A stretch of DNA of 64,000 nucleotides, taken from the NCBI GenBank assembly GCA_949318235.1, contig OX439130.1, positions 42,917,040 to 42,981,039 on the forward strand, in the 5' to 3' direction. This DNA is from Ecdyonurus torrentis (Eukaryota > Arthropoda > Insecta > Ephemeroptera > Heptageniidae). Positions 40,700 to 52,653 of the stretch are shown piece by piece (position 1 is the stretch's first letter; every line of letters begins with the position of its first letter). The notes beneath the pieces were generated by a model that was given only the letters and a program-made list of their open reading frames with translations, made no database searches and had not been told where the DNA came from. A program made the position numbers and the translations under genes.

Positions 40700-41211
40700 T
40701 ATGTTTCGAATGTTGACTTTCGAGCGAGGTTGCATGATGATAAGAAATTTTCTTGATTGAAAATTTTTTTTCTTACCTTCTGTGAAGACACTGGGCTTTA
40801 CACTCTCTGTTGTCACTATTTTAAATAACACTAATAAAATAATAGTCACTTTGTACATAATCATAGAAACATTCAATTCACAGTCTTTTTAAAAGTTACA
40901 TAGCTATGTTATTCACACACAATGTTTAACGTTTTCGGAGACTATACAGTATATCAAAAATGATATAATATTGTCTGTCTTCTTCCTCAGAACATACTTA
41001 ACTCTCACTCTCTGCCATGTTGACCTCCTGAGGGGAGGAGAGGGCGTACTCGCCTCGTCAGGTGCTAGCAAAACGTTGATTTTATCTTTCGTACGATTAC
41101 ATGGTACTTTCTTATCATAAATGGTTTGAAAAGGGGGATCCAAATGCGCAGCAATTCAAAACTTAGTTGACTGATAATTGTTTCATTTTTCCTTCTTGTC
41201 ATTTCTATTGC

Positions 41212-41257
<46 letters not shown>

Positions 41258-41475
41258 TTTTATAGTGACTTTCTGTACCTATAATTTCAGCTTCTTCCCA
41301 TTGTATTTTATTATTTTTTTCCAGAGCGTGGTTCACAAGTTTTGAATATCCTGTATCTCTTTTTTTATGTTTTTTGCTTGTGTTCTTTCACACTGATATG
41401 TAAGGGGCGACCAAATTCACCGATGTACAGTATTCCTTTTCACAATCACAGGGCATTGAGTATACAACATTTTTA
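40700..41475 (-). mobile_element. Penelope-like element, diverged copy E
   Basis: Minus-strand copy with the same order as copies A-D (nuclease domain, C-terminal tail, noncoding 3' tail ending at TA repeats), but clearly diverged: the 3' tail shares GAGCGAGGTTGCATGATGAT and TACATAGCTATGTTAT-like blocks with changes throughout. A 40-base poly(A) at 41216-41255 interrupts it. It represents an older insertion or a sister subfamily. Confidence 0.8.
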
Positions 41476-41490
41476 TTCATAATAATAAAT
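40913..41490 (-). pseudogene. GIY-YIG nuclease remnant of Penelope copy E
   Basis: Minus strand: NVVYSMPCDCEKEY, then a small insertion that shifts the frame, then YIGEFGRPLHISVKEHK in another frame. After the poly(A) interruption, PPFQTIYDKKVPCNRTKDK and PLRRSTWQRVRVK correspond to the C-terminal part (IPLIDSCKKTVPRDRT..PLRRSARL) of copy D. It is broken in several places. Confidence 0.78.
41216..41255 (+). repeat. Poly(A) tract, 40 bases, inside Penelope copy E
   Basis: Expanded from a short A-rich stretch that encodes Lys-rich residues in the intact copies (KKRKILEA). Confidence 0.9.
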
Positions 41491-42069
41491 AAAATAATAT
41501 TCATAAAATACAATGGGGAGAAGCTAAAATTATAGCCACAGAACATTAAGCAAGAAAAAGAAGAAGAAAATCGTAATGAATAAAATTCCAAAGAACTTGA
41601 GCTTTTGTAAAGTGATAATTTTTTTTCCTATTTTGTCTTTTGTTCAAGTTTCAACTTTTTTTTTTTTAAATGCCTTCAGCTCTAAGCCATTTTCTTCTAC
41701 ATTGTTAGAGTTGAAGTTCTTGTAAGATTTTCAACTCGGATATTTATCATACTAGAAGTTTCAAGTTGACTAGTTTACTGACTCAGATTGTTGTCAAATT
41801 TGACAATTATGTAAACCCGCACAATTTGAAGTAAAAAAGAAAAACAAAGTAGTGTAAAGTAGAAATTTGCGTATGCTGCCTTTGTTAGAGAAGGGATAAT
41901 ACGCTGGAGTGAAGAAGTCTCTTACAAAAAATTAAACTTCAATTCTACAGTATATACTTCATTCGTTGCTTTATATTTGCAAAGAATACAAACAATACAG
42001 TACATATTATACTGACAAAGATGAGTGTTAGAAATCTCCTTTTCTTTTTAGTTTGAAATATTAGAAAAC

Positions 42070-42088
42070 GGGGGGGGGGGGGGGGGGG
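42070..42088 (+). repeat. Poly(G) tract, 19 bases
   Basis: Uninterrupted G run, 26 bp before the MITE at 42114. Confidence 0.95.
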
Positions 42089-42113
42089 AGGGTATAACAT
42101 GTAATGTAATGCA

Positions 42114-42431
42114 TAGGGTGTATGCATTCATGTTAAAGTCGACGCCATGTTGGATGATAACTCAATATACCATGGTTAGCATAAGAAAATAACTCATTTT
42201 GCCAGATTGAAAACACTATGAAATATTTTTGAGAGCTTTAATGTTATAAATATGTTGAATTAGAATTAGTATCTCAAATATGTGAGAAAAATAACAATAA
42301 CAAAAAATTAACCGATTTCTCAAAACAAAAAATTGGCTTAAACAAAGTTTGTCCTTTGCTGAGCAATGTTATTCACTACTCCAGTATGGCCTCCAAGCGT
42401 ATTAAATATGATGTCATGCGGATACACCCTA
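42114..42431 (-). mobile_element. 318-bp TAGGGTG MITE (copy 1, inverted)
   Basis: Left end TAGGGTGTATGCATTCATG; right end GTCATGCGGATACACCCTA. TA follows the right end at 42432-42433; the left flank is CA. It is the reverse orientation of 53183-53487 and 61974-62271, sharing TTAAAGTCGACGCCATGTTG and CAATGTTATTCACTACTCCA. The 70-codon minus-strand frame across it is not a gene. Confidence 0.85.
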
Positions 42432-43089
42432 TAACCTATGTACGTATAGTATGTACTACTCTTATACCTAAATAAATATTCTCCTTTATTAAAAATATTT
42501 AAAAGCAAAACAATTGAAAGAGCGTGGTTATATTGAAAACAAAACTGCAAAGAAAAATATTGTCACTATGCTTTCCCTTTATTATATTGATCGTAAATTC
42601 TTGTCCCAAAAGCAATTGTTTGACTTGAATAAGTCATGAACTTACTGTAACTAATGTTTGCAATTTGATTACTTAAATTTATTCTAGAAGTTACTTTTTA
42701 ACTTTTGTAGTAATTTGTGCAATAATAAATTTTATGCATAATTTATTCTTGATTTGATATACTAATGTGATATGTACCAAAAGTTTATGGCACATATCAT
42801 AAAATTTAATGTTCATGTCATATAGAGTTAAATAATATAAATATAATATACATATTATATGTCAGTGTATATATTATATTTAAGTTCATAAACAATACTT
42901 GTATAAAAGAAGTATACGAAATTCTATAGTCGCGACTTTTTATTTTTTAAAAGTATGCATAAATCATAGGATTTATTTCTTCAATGTTCTTTTTGCATGT
43001 TTTTTAAAATCACAATATTATGGAGATAAACTACATATAAATAATTTTTCCAATATATTTCCAATATATATATATACACACATTAAAGA

Positions 43090-43179
43090 TAATATTGCTT
43101 GTGTGTTATTTTTTCTTATTTATATTACAGTATATATATAATTAATATAAACAAGAAAAAATAACACAAGCGATAGTAT
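43090..43179. repeat. Inverted repeat of 38-bp arms
   Basis: AATATTGCTTGTGTGTTATT is mirrored by AATAACACAAGCGATAGTAT around a TATATATATA centre. Possibly a small MITE. Confidence 0.7.
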
Positions 43180-43861
43180 ACTAAAAATTTCTAAGAAATA
43201 TATACATTTCCTGAAATTTTTTTAGCATATTGGATCTATGTAAACTTACAAAAATTAAATCAAATGATCGTTAAAAAAAAAAAAAAAAAAAGTAAATTTG
43301 AAAGAAGGAATTTGAAGAAGCCCGACTACATATAGTCTGGCTCATTCTTCCTCCTAACCCTAACAACTAATTAAACATAATATAACAGTAATAACAAAAC
43401 CAATATATGTACTGATAAAAAATAGACTTAATTGATTACATAGAGAAGAAAACAAAAAGTAATAATTATAGAAATATAATATAGTATTTAACATAAAGAG
43501 AAAAAAATAAAAATATTATATTGGTAGTTTTGCCGCATGAAAATAATTATACTTCATATTATTAGTAATATGTATGTATATAAATAACTACAATAAAAAG
43601 CAGCATAATAATAATGATAACAAATCTTTTTTTTTAACGAAATTAATTGTTATAAACACCTACACTGCAAAAGTTTTATTTTAAACTATTAATATAAACT
43701 CTCGTTATAATTTTACTGTAGCATATCAATGTAAAAACCATAGACTATATACGCGATATAAATGTTCATGGTAAAAACTGTCTGTTATGTACTGTAGATA
43801 GTAAAAATATATCAAAGGACCAGTGTGGTTTTCGCAAATACACACACACACACACATCATA

Positions 43862-43865
<4 letters not shown>

Positions 43866-43942
<77 letters not shown>
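43866..43942 (+). repeat. (TA)n microsatellite
   Basis: About 38 TA units, next to a short CA array. Confidence 0.97.
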
Positions 43943-43949
<7 letters not shown>

Positions 43950-44004
43950 TATAGATATATAATAAAATGCTGACTGAACACATGGTTGCACTTGGGTTAC
44001 ACTA

Positions 44005-44007
<3 letters not shown>

Positions 44008-44038
<31 letters not shown>
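44008..44038 (+). repeat. Poly(T) tract, 31 bases
   Basis: Uninterrupted T run. Confidence 0.9.
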
Positions 44039-44040
<2 letters not shown>

Positions 44041-46063
44041 TGCCTTATGATGCTTTATACATCTGAAACTGAAACATTTTATTTTTACTGGAATTGAGAA
44101 TACTTTTTATAATACTGTTTCATTATTTGTAAGTCCATATTTTTTTACATCTTAGCGTTGTATAGTTTTTATCATAATTTTTAAACAGTTTTGTCAAATT
44201 TAAATTCAAAATTTTATTCCCTTATATCTACAAAATTGTTTTTAGTTTTATTTACTAAATTGGAACTGTGTAAACTTGAACTTTTATATTATATTCTTTC
44301 ATTCATATACCTTGTTCATGTGTGATCCTTTACTTATAAAAAAACATTAATATAAAACCTATACAGCTGGTATAGCTCAACAATCTCAACATACATGATG
44401 AAACTGAGATATTTTTTAAAAATGTGATGAACGGAAGCTTTAAATAGCTATTTAATACAATACTGTCGTGTCTGTCGTGATATTATTTATTAAACAATAA
44501 TAGTAAATATTTAACAAAATATCAGTGTTTATTTTATAATAATACTTTTAAATAATGCCTTCCCTCAACAAATAAATTTAAATGTTTTTATTTGCTGGCA
44601 ACAGATATGTGTGTATGTAATATGTATTTGCCAAATTAAAGAAGGAAAAAAAAAAAAAAAAAAAAAAACAACGAACAAATATGTATATATATATTTTGTG
44701 TAAAGTTTTCATTCATTTTTGAATAAAAAAAATTAGTGACGTTTGAGATTATTATTATTAAAAAGAAAGGGAATAAAAAAGTTTTAAAATCTTTTTATAT
44801 ATAAATTTTATTTTAGCCCAGAGCAATTTTCAAAGTAATAACTTAATCTTTCTTTTCTTATAACAAAGACAAAAATTGATTGAAAAAAAAAGTAATTTTA
44901 GGAACAACTCTCGATTTTAGAAAATTTTTGTGAGTTGACGATCGTTGAAGAATATATAAAATAAAATGTCATTTAACTAAAGCGACCCATTCATTTTAAT
45001 CTGTAAAAGCTATATAAATATGTATCCTTTATTAAATAAATACTAATTAGTGAAATATCTTTATTTCAATTAAAATTTCAATTTAATAGTAAATATTTTA
45101 CATTTTCATAAAAAAAATTAAAGAAATTAAAGTTATGTAAATAGTGATTTAAAATTCAAACTTATATTAGTTTAATGTAATAATGGATGTAAAAATAATT
45201 ATAAATATTATTAATTTAATTTATAAAATCAGAAAGTAATTTTAGAGTTCATTCGTTGATATTTCATTTTAAAATGATCGTTGTATTTTACCTTCCATAT
45301 ACCACTATTAACTTAAAAGTGGTGTTATACTAAAATAAATGTTCTTCAAATGTTTATCGATTTATATTTTAAATGAATACTTTGTTTTGTATCAGGTGTG
45401 TTCTAAATTGCAAGCGCAATGCTGTTATAAAAAGAATGTCCCAAAATACATTTTCTTTTTATATAATAAGTAATTTCAAAACTTTATAGAAACATGTATA
45501 GTGAATGGAATGCTCTGAAAAGAAAAAAAAATTATAAAAAAAATTAATAAAGTTCCTTCTTTTGCTTACGAGTTCTGACATGACATGCTTACAAGATTTT
45601 AGTAATTAGTAATGTACACAAAGAAAAGAAAGTGTTGCTATATAAAAATATGCCATATAATTAAAAGATACAATGTAGAAACTCAATATTTCTTATTGTG
45701 GGGGAATTGGGGTGTAATTGGATTTGTTATCACAAATAAGATTGCTTTGCAATTGAAGCTGCGGCTTGTATGCATACTTCTACATATTGAATTACCTGCA
45801 CTTAATTTCGCGACTAAAATAATAACTTGTGCCCTGTGTCAAGTATAACGTACCACACAACTTTCTCTTTGCCTGATGGTAAAATAATAATTCTAATTAT
45901 TTTGATCTTGCCAATCATTACTAAGTTTCGATCATAATAATATTTATCTTCTCTTGCACAACACAAATAAGAAACCTTTGTATATTATTTAGTACTTTTG
46001 GCTGTTATTTTTGTTTAATTTTCAAAGCACACGACGTTATTGTTTTCTTTTATTTTCACTAAC

Positions 46064-46406
46064 TTAAAGGAATAGACCAGAGAAAAGCATAAGCATTTAT
46101 ATTACAAAACACTTGATGGGATTTACATAAATAACATTAGTTTGTCTCAAAACCCAACTGTAGCCCCGTAGCAGTGATCAGAAAAGTAAATTTATGCAAC
46201 CCGAACAACTTTTTCATACTAATTTTTGCATGTTTCTGACGTCATAAACATGAATTTTCAATCAAATTGCATACTTTACAGTTTTTTCACGCTCTCACGT
46301 GGGGCTACATTATCATTCTGGTAAAAATTGTCATCAGTTTTGAAGATCCCATTTCATGTTTATTCATTAAAAAGCACATGTTGTTTTATGTGGTCTATGG
46401 CTTTAA
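46064..46406 (+). mobile_element. 343-bp TTAA-flanked MITE (family 1)
   Basis: TTAA at 46064-46067 and 46403-46406, with ends AGGAATAGACCAGAG and TGTGGTCTATGGCT. Close to full-length similarity with 30409-30745, including CTCAAAACCCAACTGTAGC and TGTTTCTGACGTCATAAACA. No coding sequence. Confidence 0.88.
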
Positions 46407-46451
46407 TAATGTTAACTTAACGTAAATAATATGTATAAAAATGAGAATCAT

Positions 46452-46560
46452 TCACGGAAAAAACATTACATAAATACTATGCCATATAGCATAATATTGA
46501 TATTTTTAAATTAAAACACAAATAATTATGCTGTACAGTACAACTTATAATTGATATGCT
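46452..46560 (+). repeat. Interspersed AT-rich repeat, copy 6 (partial)
   Basis: CACGGAAAAAACATTACATA followed by ACTATGC..GCATAATA and ATTATGCTGTACAG, resembling the ends of the copy at 25289. Confidence 0.35.
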
Positions 46561-46814
46561 GTGTAATATAGTCTCTGTATCAGTTATGCCTGAAGTAATA
46601 ATGTACATTTATAACTAAAGAAAACTGTATATAAAAATGGGGGAGGGGGGATCTTAAAGATGGAATTAGTACAAATACAAATATTATTATTAGAAATCTT
46701 TGTTTTCATTTTTTATATGTTTATATATAATTATGTTGTACTGTATATACTGTTAATTTTGTTGTGTTGATGTTGATAATAAATAACTAAATAATAATAT
46801 AATATAATAATAAT

Positions 46815-46890
46815 GAGGATCTTGGCTAGTTGAACAATGTTCTTAAAATGTAACGTAGAATCATAAATAATATAAAAATGTTAGCATCAT
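46815..46890 (+). repeat. LINE 3'-tail fragment
   Basis: GAGGATCTTGGCTAGTTG and TAACGTAGAATCATAAATAA match, in the opposite orientation, the LINE tail fragment at 27780-27878. Confidence 0.45.
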
Positions 46891-46920
46891 TTATTACATA
46901 TTTAGTTTTGTCCGGTGTAT

Positions 46921-46952
<32 letters not shown>

Positions 46953-47116
46953 GAAAAATACGGTGTTTAAAATTTTTATTTAATATCATATGTGAAAGTT
47001 GGCAAATATTTACTCTATGTGACTTCATGACTGGCCAGTTGATCAATATTTTGTTTATTTGACTCTCTAACCTCAGATCTGTGCCCTAAAATATTCTTTG
47101 ACATGGATTGTTTCAG

Positions 47117-47415
47117 GCTAAGCGCGTGGCAGTTTACGTGGCCCGCGCCCGGCCAGAGCGACTACTGGACGAAGTGATGGGCGAACTTCAAGCCGTGGAG
47201 ACGCTCAACTGTCTAATTGAGCGCACACAAACACCGCCTTTCTACCGGCTCATCTCTATGAGGAAAGCGTCCTCGCATTCAGATGGTGGACCTGGGGGTG
47301 TAGGAGGTACTGCAGGAGACGCCTCAGGTGTGGGAGGCTTGCGAGCTGATCTCACAGTGGAAAAAGGAACCATACACACTAAGCGGCACAGCGGAGAAGA
47401 ACCAACAAAGACTGG
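47117..47415 (+). CDS. fry: Furry homologue, exon E
   Basis: Internal exon of 299 nt between TTGTTTCAG and a GTAAGT donor, phase 0 in, two bases over at the end. It reads [52 protein letters not shown], then a Gly/Ser-rich linker of about 30 residues, then [17 protein letters not shown]. The [27 protein letters not shown] block and the [13 protein letters not shown] end are hallmark furry sequence. The exon is much more GC-rich than the introns. The linker is the least conserved part and looks lineage-specific. No following exon was found in the remaining 16.6 kb. Confidence 0.95.
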
Positions 47416-47602
47416 GTAAGTCTTTTATATCACAACAAAATAATCGTACGAGAATCAAGCCATGGATAGTTAACGATAAAACATGCATGTCGAGTCTACC
47501 ATGTTTATTTTTTGTGAATCACAGGTGGGAATAACCTTTTGATGCAGCTGAGATCAGAATCTTTTCGTTTTCGATTTCAAAAAGAAAAAAAGTCAAATGT
47601 AT

Positions 47603-47721
<119 letters not shown>

Positions 47722-48984
47722 TATTAAATTTGCACAGTTTTTAAACTACCAATTTTCTATATTGTAACTCTCACCTTTATAGATAATTTTTTTATTTTAC
47801 ACTACATTAAGCTGTCAAGAGAATTCACTGTTATTTTAGCGCGACAAAGAAATTTTTTTTCCATCTGATAGAATCCCAACTGACGCAGTTTCTTTTGACT
47901 AAAAACCATTATTTTATTTGGCTAATTTAATTTATCTACGTAAAAAGTAAAACAGTGTTATTCAATATTATAAAACAAAGCAGTAATTTTACATTTTACA
48001 ATACACAATACAAACAAAATTTATCTTCATAATTTGATATTTTTACAAGTATAATCTTACTGTATGAAAATGTGACATGAAAATAATATTTACAAGGTTA
48101 GACGCTTAAATCCAGGATATAGGCTTATAGAAATAAAACCGTTTTAGCTTTTTAATTGTAACGGTGTTTTTTTTATATATACGGAGAAAAGCAGTACGAC
48201 ACTGTAAGGAAACAAAGACACATTGCTTTTATATACGTTACTTTAGTTATTTTTAAGGTTATTTTTAGATTTATTGAGCAAACATGCCAGTTCACAAACA
48301 CTATCTCTTCTCGTTTTTATACTTTTTATTCACTTGTTTTAATTTTTTTTTCAAACAATATCAACAACTTTTATATTTAAAATCTTTTATTTAACCAGCA
48401 TAATAAAAAAAAAAACTTTATTTTAATTAAATCGTTGTATAACACAGTATTCTATGAAGTTCTCTTTGATGCAAAGAAAGTTCACTGATTTATAAGTAAT
48501 TGGATTATTTGTACATCATGTAACAAGTTTGTTGATGCATTCATTATATTATGCCCTTATGTATAATATTATTATTATATTATTATTATTATTATTATTA
48601 TTTATTATTATTTTATATTATGGGAGAGAGAGACAGAGACAGAGACAGAGACAGAACGCTATTGACGAAGTTAATATTTTAGTACCAGATTTGAACATAT
48701 ATATATTATATTTACATTTATATATAATATATTTATATAATTCAATCGTATTTCAAGTTGTATTATATTATGAAACTTTTTGCAATGATTTGTCTATGAA
48801 AACTTTTATTTTTAACCGACCAAAATTATTTTGAGGTGCTACACCACTACACTTACTTGCGTGTTATTTCCTGTATTTCAGAGTATTGCTATTGAATTTT
48901 TAATATAACGAAGAAATAATTTACTATATAGAGCAAAAAGACAGATAAAGTTTTTTTTTTTTAACTTGAGCTTGTAACAGACGC

Positions 48985-48986
<2 letters not shown>

Positions 48987-49053
<67 letters not shown>
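48987..49053 (+). repeat. (TA)n microsatellite
   Basis: About 33 TA units. Confidence 0.97.
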
Positions 49054-49056
<3 letters not shown>

Positions 49057-50600
49057 ATAGTTCTCGTATCTACATTATATCTATATACTTTTTTTTTCAG
49101 TACTGTATACTGTACTTAAAAAACTTAATTGCGTTTATCTGCAACAAAGTCACGTTTATCGAAAAAAAAATGTACGTTAAGAAACTCTGGAACCCTAAAA
49201 ATTATACTGTTAGTTTTATAGAAGCGCGTCGGACTTTCCTCTCCTCTCATTTCTCTTTACACTACATAAAAAAATAATATATTTAGTTTTTCAGAATTCA
49301 TTGATCTGTTGTTAATTAACTTTTGTAATTTAATAGTATTTCAAATATAATAATGTTTTCATATAAGCCGAAAAAATCACGTTTATATCTATATTAATAG
49401 TTGTGTTTTGATGGAAACAAAATAGTTTTTTTTTTAAATGTGAGCTTTTGCTTTTTGTAAGTAATAATGTAGAGTACGTGTATGATTGTGTTTTTTTGTC
49501 CTCCTAGTCTAGAAGGTATGAACGATGTATATGAACTGTTCATTTTAATATATTGTATCATAATTATTAATGTTCTGCTCATACGTTAGTTTCATACATA
49601 TAAAGCAACTCTTCGCTGCTTTATTTTTTATTGTCTTGGTGTAACACAAAGTTTGGTAATAGAAAGTTCTTAAAGGAATATTGCTTCCCACGCTGCGAGT
49701 AATCTGCCTTGTAAACCACGTCTGAAAATGATAGGAAAAAAAATCCTCTTTGTCACTCTTCCTTGATTGTAAACTATATAGAAACATAATAATATATAAT
49801 ACATAGTTCTGCTGACACCAGAGGCGATACACAATCATTAGATCTGAGATAAGTGCTTTCTCTTATGAGAAATATTAACTGTAAAGTATATATCCAAACA
49901 AAATTATTAATAATTTTTACTTTTATTTTATTTAATTACGAATTCATATTCATTCCATATAATAATGTATATTTACTTTTTTAACTTGTTGAAAAAATTT
50001 CCAGCACTAACTATGCAACAAAAACTTTACAACATCTTTACAGTAAATATTTTACATTCATTTCACAACATAAGAGGTGTAAGAGTGGGCCACACGGGTG
50101 TGTTTCAGGCCTAAACCTCGCCCTTTCAAAAATGTGTTTGTTTTTTTAATGCTCTTTTGAATAAAGACGATTATTTAATTTAATCGTAACCTCTGTGCAT
50201 ATCAATGTCATACCATAAGATACGGCATACAAATAAGAATACAAACAGAACTACGAAATGTAAGATAAAATATATCACAGTGACAAAAAAATAAATAAAT
50301 AATTATAAAAAAAAAACTTTTTAATTAATGTTATCTTATATATTATACTTTTAAACAAAATTTTAAGTGTCAAAGTTTTGACACACTACACTTTAATTAT
50401 ATTTATAGTTGTCACTATATCTTTAAAAGAAACCATGTTATTAAAGCTACACGACAGAAAGCATTATTAGCATCAAAAATTATACCCCGGAGGACAGTTA
50501 ATTATTTTGTTGTTTTCAAAATTTAAATGTAAAAGTATATTTAAATTTTCATTGTATATATATTTTTTTTCTTTGCTGTCATTATTATTTTTACTTATTT

Positions 50601-50632
<32 letters not shown>

Positions 50633-50652
50633 ATTCTTAAATTCATTAAACA

Positions 50653-50683
50653 TCCAACCAAGGCCGAGGCCTTATCGGCTGGT
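50653..50683 (-). other. 3'-UTR stem-loop of the LINE
   Basis: CCAACC-AAGGCC-GA-GGCCTT-ATC-GGCTGG folds into a two-part stem. A similar hairpin with a different stem sequence sits at 27844-27878. Base changes on both sides of the stem suggest that pairing is conserved. Such 3' hairpins can be recognised by LINE reverse transcriptases. Confidence 0.55.
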
Positions 50684-50870
50684 TCATACATAGGTTATTT
50701 CACTTACATTATATCAATTGTTATAATTTATAACCTTCAAAAAATTAAACATCATACAAATCATAAAAAAAATTAATCATACAAAAATTTCCATAATTAT
50801 ATTATAATAATCAAAACTGTTAGTGACATTACAATTTTTTTTTTCTTCTCTCTCCTTCATATTTTAATAA

Positions 50871-51161
50871 TTATAACTTTTCCATGAAAAACTCATGTAA
50901 TAGTTTTTTAACTTGTATTTTACTATTTAAATTTTTTAAATTTAATGGAATCTGATTCCATAATTTTGGCAACACATATCTTTTTGTTCTTTCTGTAAAT
51001 CTATTTAATATTTTTGGTACTATCATTGGTTTTTTTAACACAGTTCTGGTGTAATGATCATGTTCTCTTGGTATACCATGATCATTATCAAAATAATATT
51101 CTAACAAAAATGTAACATTTAGTAAATCACTAATCGGTAAAATATTTAAATACTTATATAT
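50871..51161 (-). pseudogene. LINE reverse-transcriptase C-terminus, second part
   Basis: Minus strand: KYLNILPISDLLNVTFLLEY, YFDNDHGIPREHDHYTR, VLPKLWNQIPLNLKN, ending FFMEKL and a stop at 50871. The frame joins directly to the part upstream of the hAT-like insertion once the insertion and one target copy are taken out. Confidence 0.8.
51154..51161 (+). repeat. 8-bp target-site duplication, left copy
   Basis: TTATATAT immediately left of the hAT-like element, identical to 52654-52661. Confidence 0.88.
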
Positions 51162-51174
51162 TAGTGCTGTCGAA

Positions 51175-51485
51175 ATCCGGATAAAATTAAAATCCGGATT
51201 TCGGATAGAAAATTATCCGGATCAGTGGATCCGGATTTGGCGGACAAAAAATTATCCGGATCTACTGATCCGTTTTAAATCCGGATCGATCCGGATCAAA
51301 ATTATCCGGATCCAATCCGGATCAAATTATCCGGATCCAATCCGGATCAAAATTATCCGGATCCAGTCCGGATCAAAATTATCCGGATACAATCCGGATC
51401 AAAATTATCCGGATCCGTTGATCCGGATCGTGATCCGGATAGAAATTCGGATAACGGATAATTTTTTATCCGGATTTTGAAATCC
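51175..51485 (+). repeat. Left subterminal array of the hAT-like element
   Basis: Four or more units of about 26 bp of the form ATCCGGATCAAAATT-ATCCGGATCCA, flanked by shorter degenerate units. Confidence 0.85.
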
Positions 51486-51559
51486 GGATTTTTTTGACAA
51501 TATACTAATCAGAATATTGCCTTAGTTTTAATATAACCTGTAAAATACCCTAACAAAAT

Positions 51560-51601
51560 GGACTGAGTGGTGTTTGGCACGATAATTAACACAATATGGC
51601 A

Positions 51602-51634
<33 letters not shown>
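51560..51634 (+). mobile_element. SINE 3' end inside the hAT-like element
   Basis: GGCACGATAATTAACACAAT followed by ATGGCAAGC and 30 A (51605-51634). It matches the last 50 bp of the SINE at 54884-55297. A 5'-truncated insertion. Confidence 0.8.
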
Positions 51635-51637
<3 letters not shown>

Positions 51638-51745
51638 CCAACAATAATTAATTTAGCAGAACTTTAGTTTAAAAACTTTATAATTTTGATTAGATTAATT
51701 ACTTGAACGAGTAGCGCGGTGGTACATTGAAAGTAGCGCAAATGT

Positions 51746-51826
51746 TGCGATCACCGAAGTTCAGCAACGTCGCAAGCGTGGTTAATACTTGGATGGTTAA
51801 TACTTGATCGCGGCGCAAGGACCAGG
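51746..51826 (+). repeat. 5S-rRNA-derived segment (SINE-like)
   Basis: GCGATCACCGAAGTTCAGCA followed by ACGTCGCAAGC and GTGGTTAATACTTGGATGG follows the second half of eukaryotic 5S rRNA (GATCTCGGAAGCTAAGCA.., TGGTTAGTACTTGGATGG). The GGTTAATACTTG part is locally duplicated (51780 and 51796), and the 5' half of 5S is missing. This is not a functional 5S gene; a 5S-derived SINE piece is the best guess. Confidence 0.65.
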
Positions 51827-52289
51827 AACCAGCCAGGAACGGCTGTAGTGTGCTTCCTAAAATCCACCAATAAAAATATATTTCGGGGAAATACCAAACA
51901 GTGGTAAAAAGTGCAGCCAGTGAACTTAAAGATGTATGATGGAAAGAAGATAATAGCCAGATGTCAAATCTGAAAATATTTGTTGACATTTGTTTTAACC
52001 CATGAAAATAATTTTACAACAAAATAAAAATAAAGATTATAAAATAATGAAAATTAAAAGCTATATTGAGAACGATTAAAATTTTGCAAAATACGATGAA
52101 AAATAGTCGGGATATTACGCGGGCAAAAACATACACACGCAATCGAAAAAAGCAATTATATACATAATAATTATGTTATGTACAGAGCCTCTTATTATTT
52201 TAAAATAGATTTTAATTTTATAAATCAATAACTATATTCATAATTCGTAATTAAATTCATGGTATATTACGCCTATTATCGTAATTATT

Positions 52290-52630
52290 TCAAATCGTGA
52301 TCCGGGTCATTGATGTGGATAAAATTAAGTGGATCACGATCCGGATCAATATTATCAGTATATGATGCGGATCAAATTTATCCGGATCGCGATTCAGATC
52401 ACGATCCGGATCAAAATTATTCGGATCACGATCCGGATCAAAATTATCCGGATCACGATCCGGATCAAAATTATCCGGATCACGATCCGGATCAAAATTA
52501 TCCGGATCACGATCCGGAACAAAATTATCCGGATCACTGATCCGGATAAAATTATCCGGATCCGTTGATCCGGATCGTGATCCGGATAGAAATTCGAAAT
52601 CCGGATAAAAAATTATCCGGATTTCGAAAT
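52290..52630 (+). repeat. Right subterminal array of the hAT-like element
   Basis: Five near-identical units of about 27 bp, CCGGATCACGATCCGGATCA plus AAATTAT, then shorter units down to the terminus. The unit differs from the left array (CACG linker in place of CCA). Confidence 0.88.
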
Positions 52631-52653
52631 CCGGATTTTTTTCGACAGCACTA

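Larger units (their letters stand above)
51162..52653. mobile_element. 1492-bp non-autonomous hAT-like element
   Basis: Ends TAGTGCTGTCGAAA and TTTCGACAGCACTA are inverted repeats, flanked by an exact 8-bp duplication TTATATAT. An 8-bp target site and YAGNG-type ends are hallmarks of hAT transposons. Both subterminal regions consist of arrays built from the palindrome ATCCGGAT. The AT-rich middle holds a SINE 3' end and a 5S-rRNA-like segment. There is no transposase sequence. Short frames giving DPDQNYPDH or FDPDRDPDN repeats come from the arrays and are not genes. Confidence 0.88.

Noticed and set aside
51175..51485. Regularly spaced repeats resembling a CRISPR array
   Set aside because: The repeats are palindrome-based with no unique spacers, the sequence is eukaryotic and they lie inside a transposon.
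51746..51826. 5S rRNA gene
   Set aside because: Only the 3' half is similar, with a local duplication, and the 5' half and terminator are missing.
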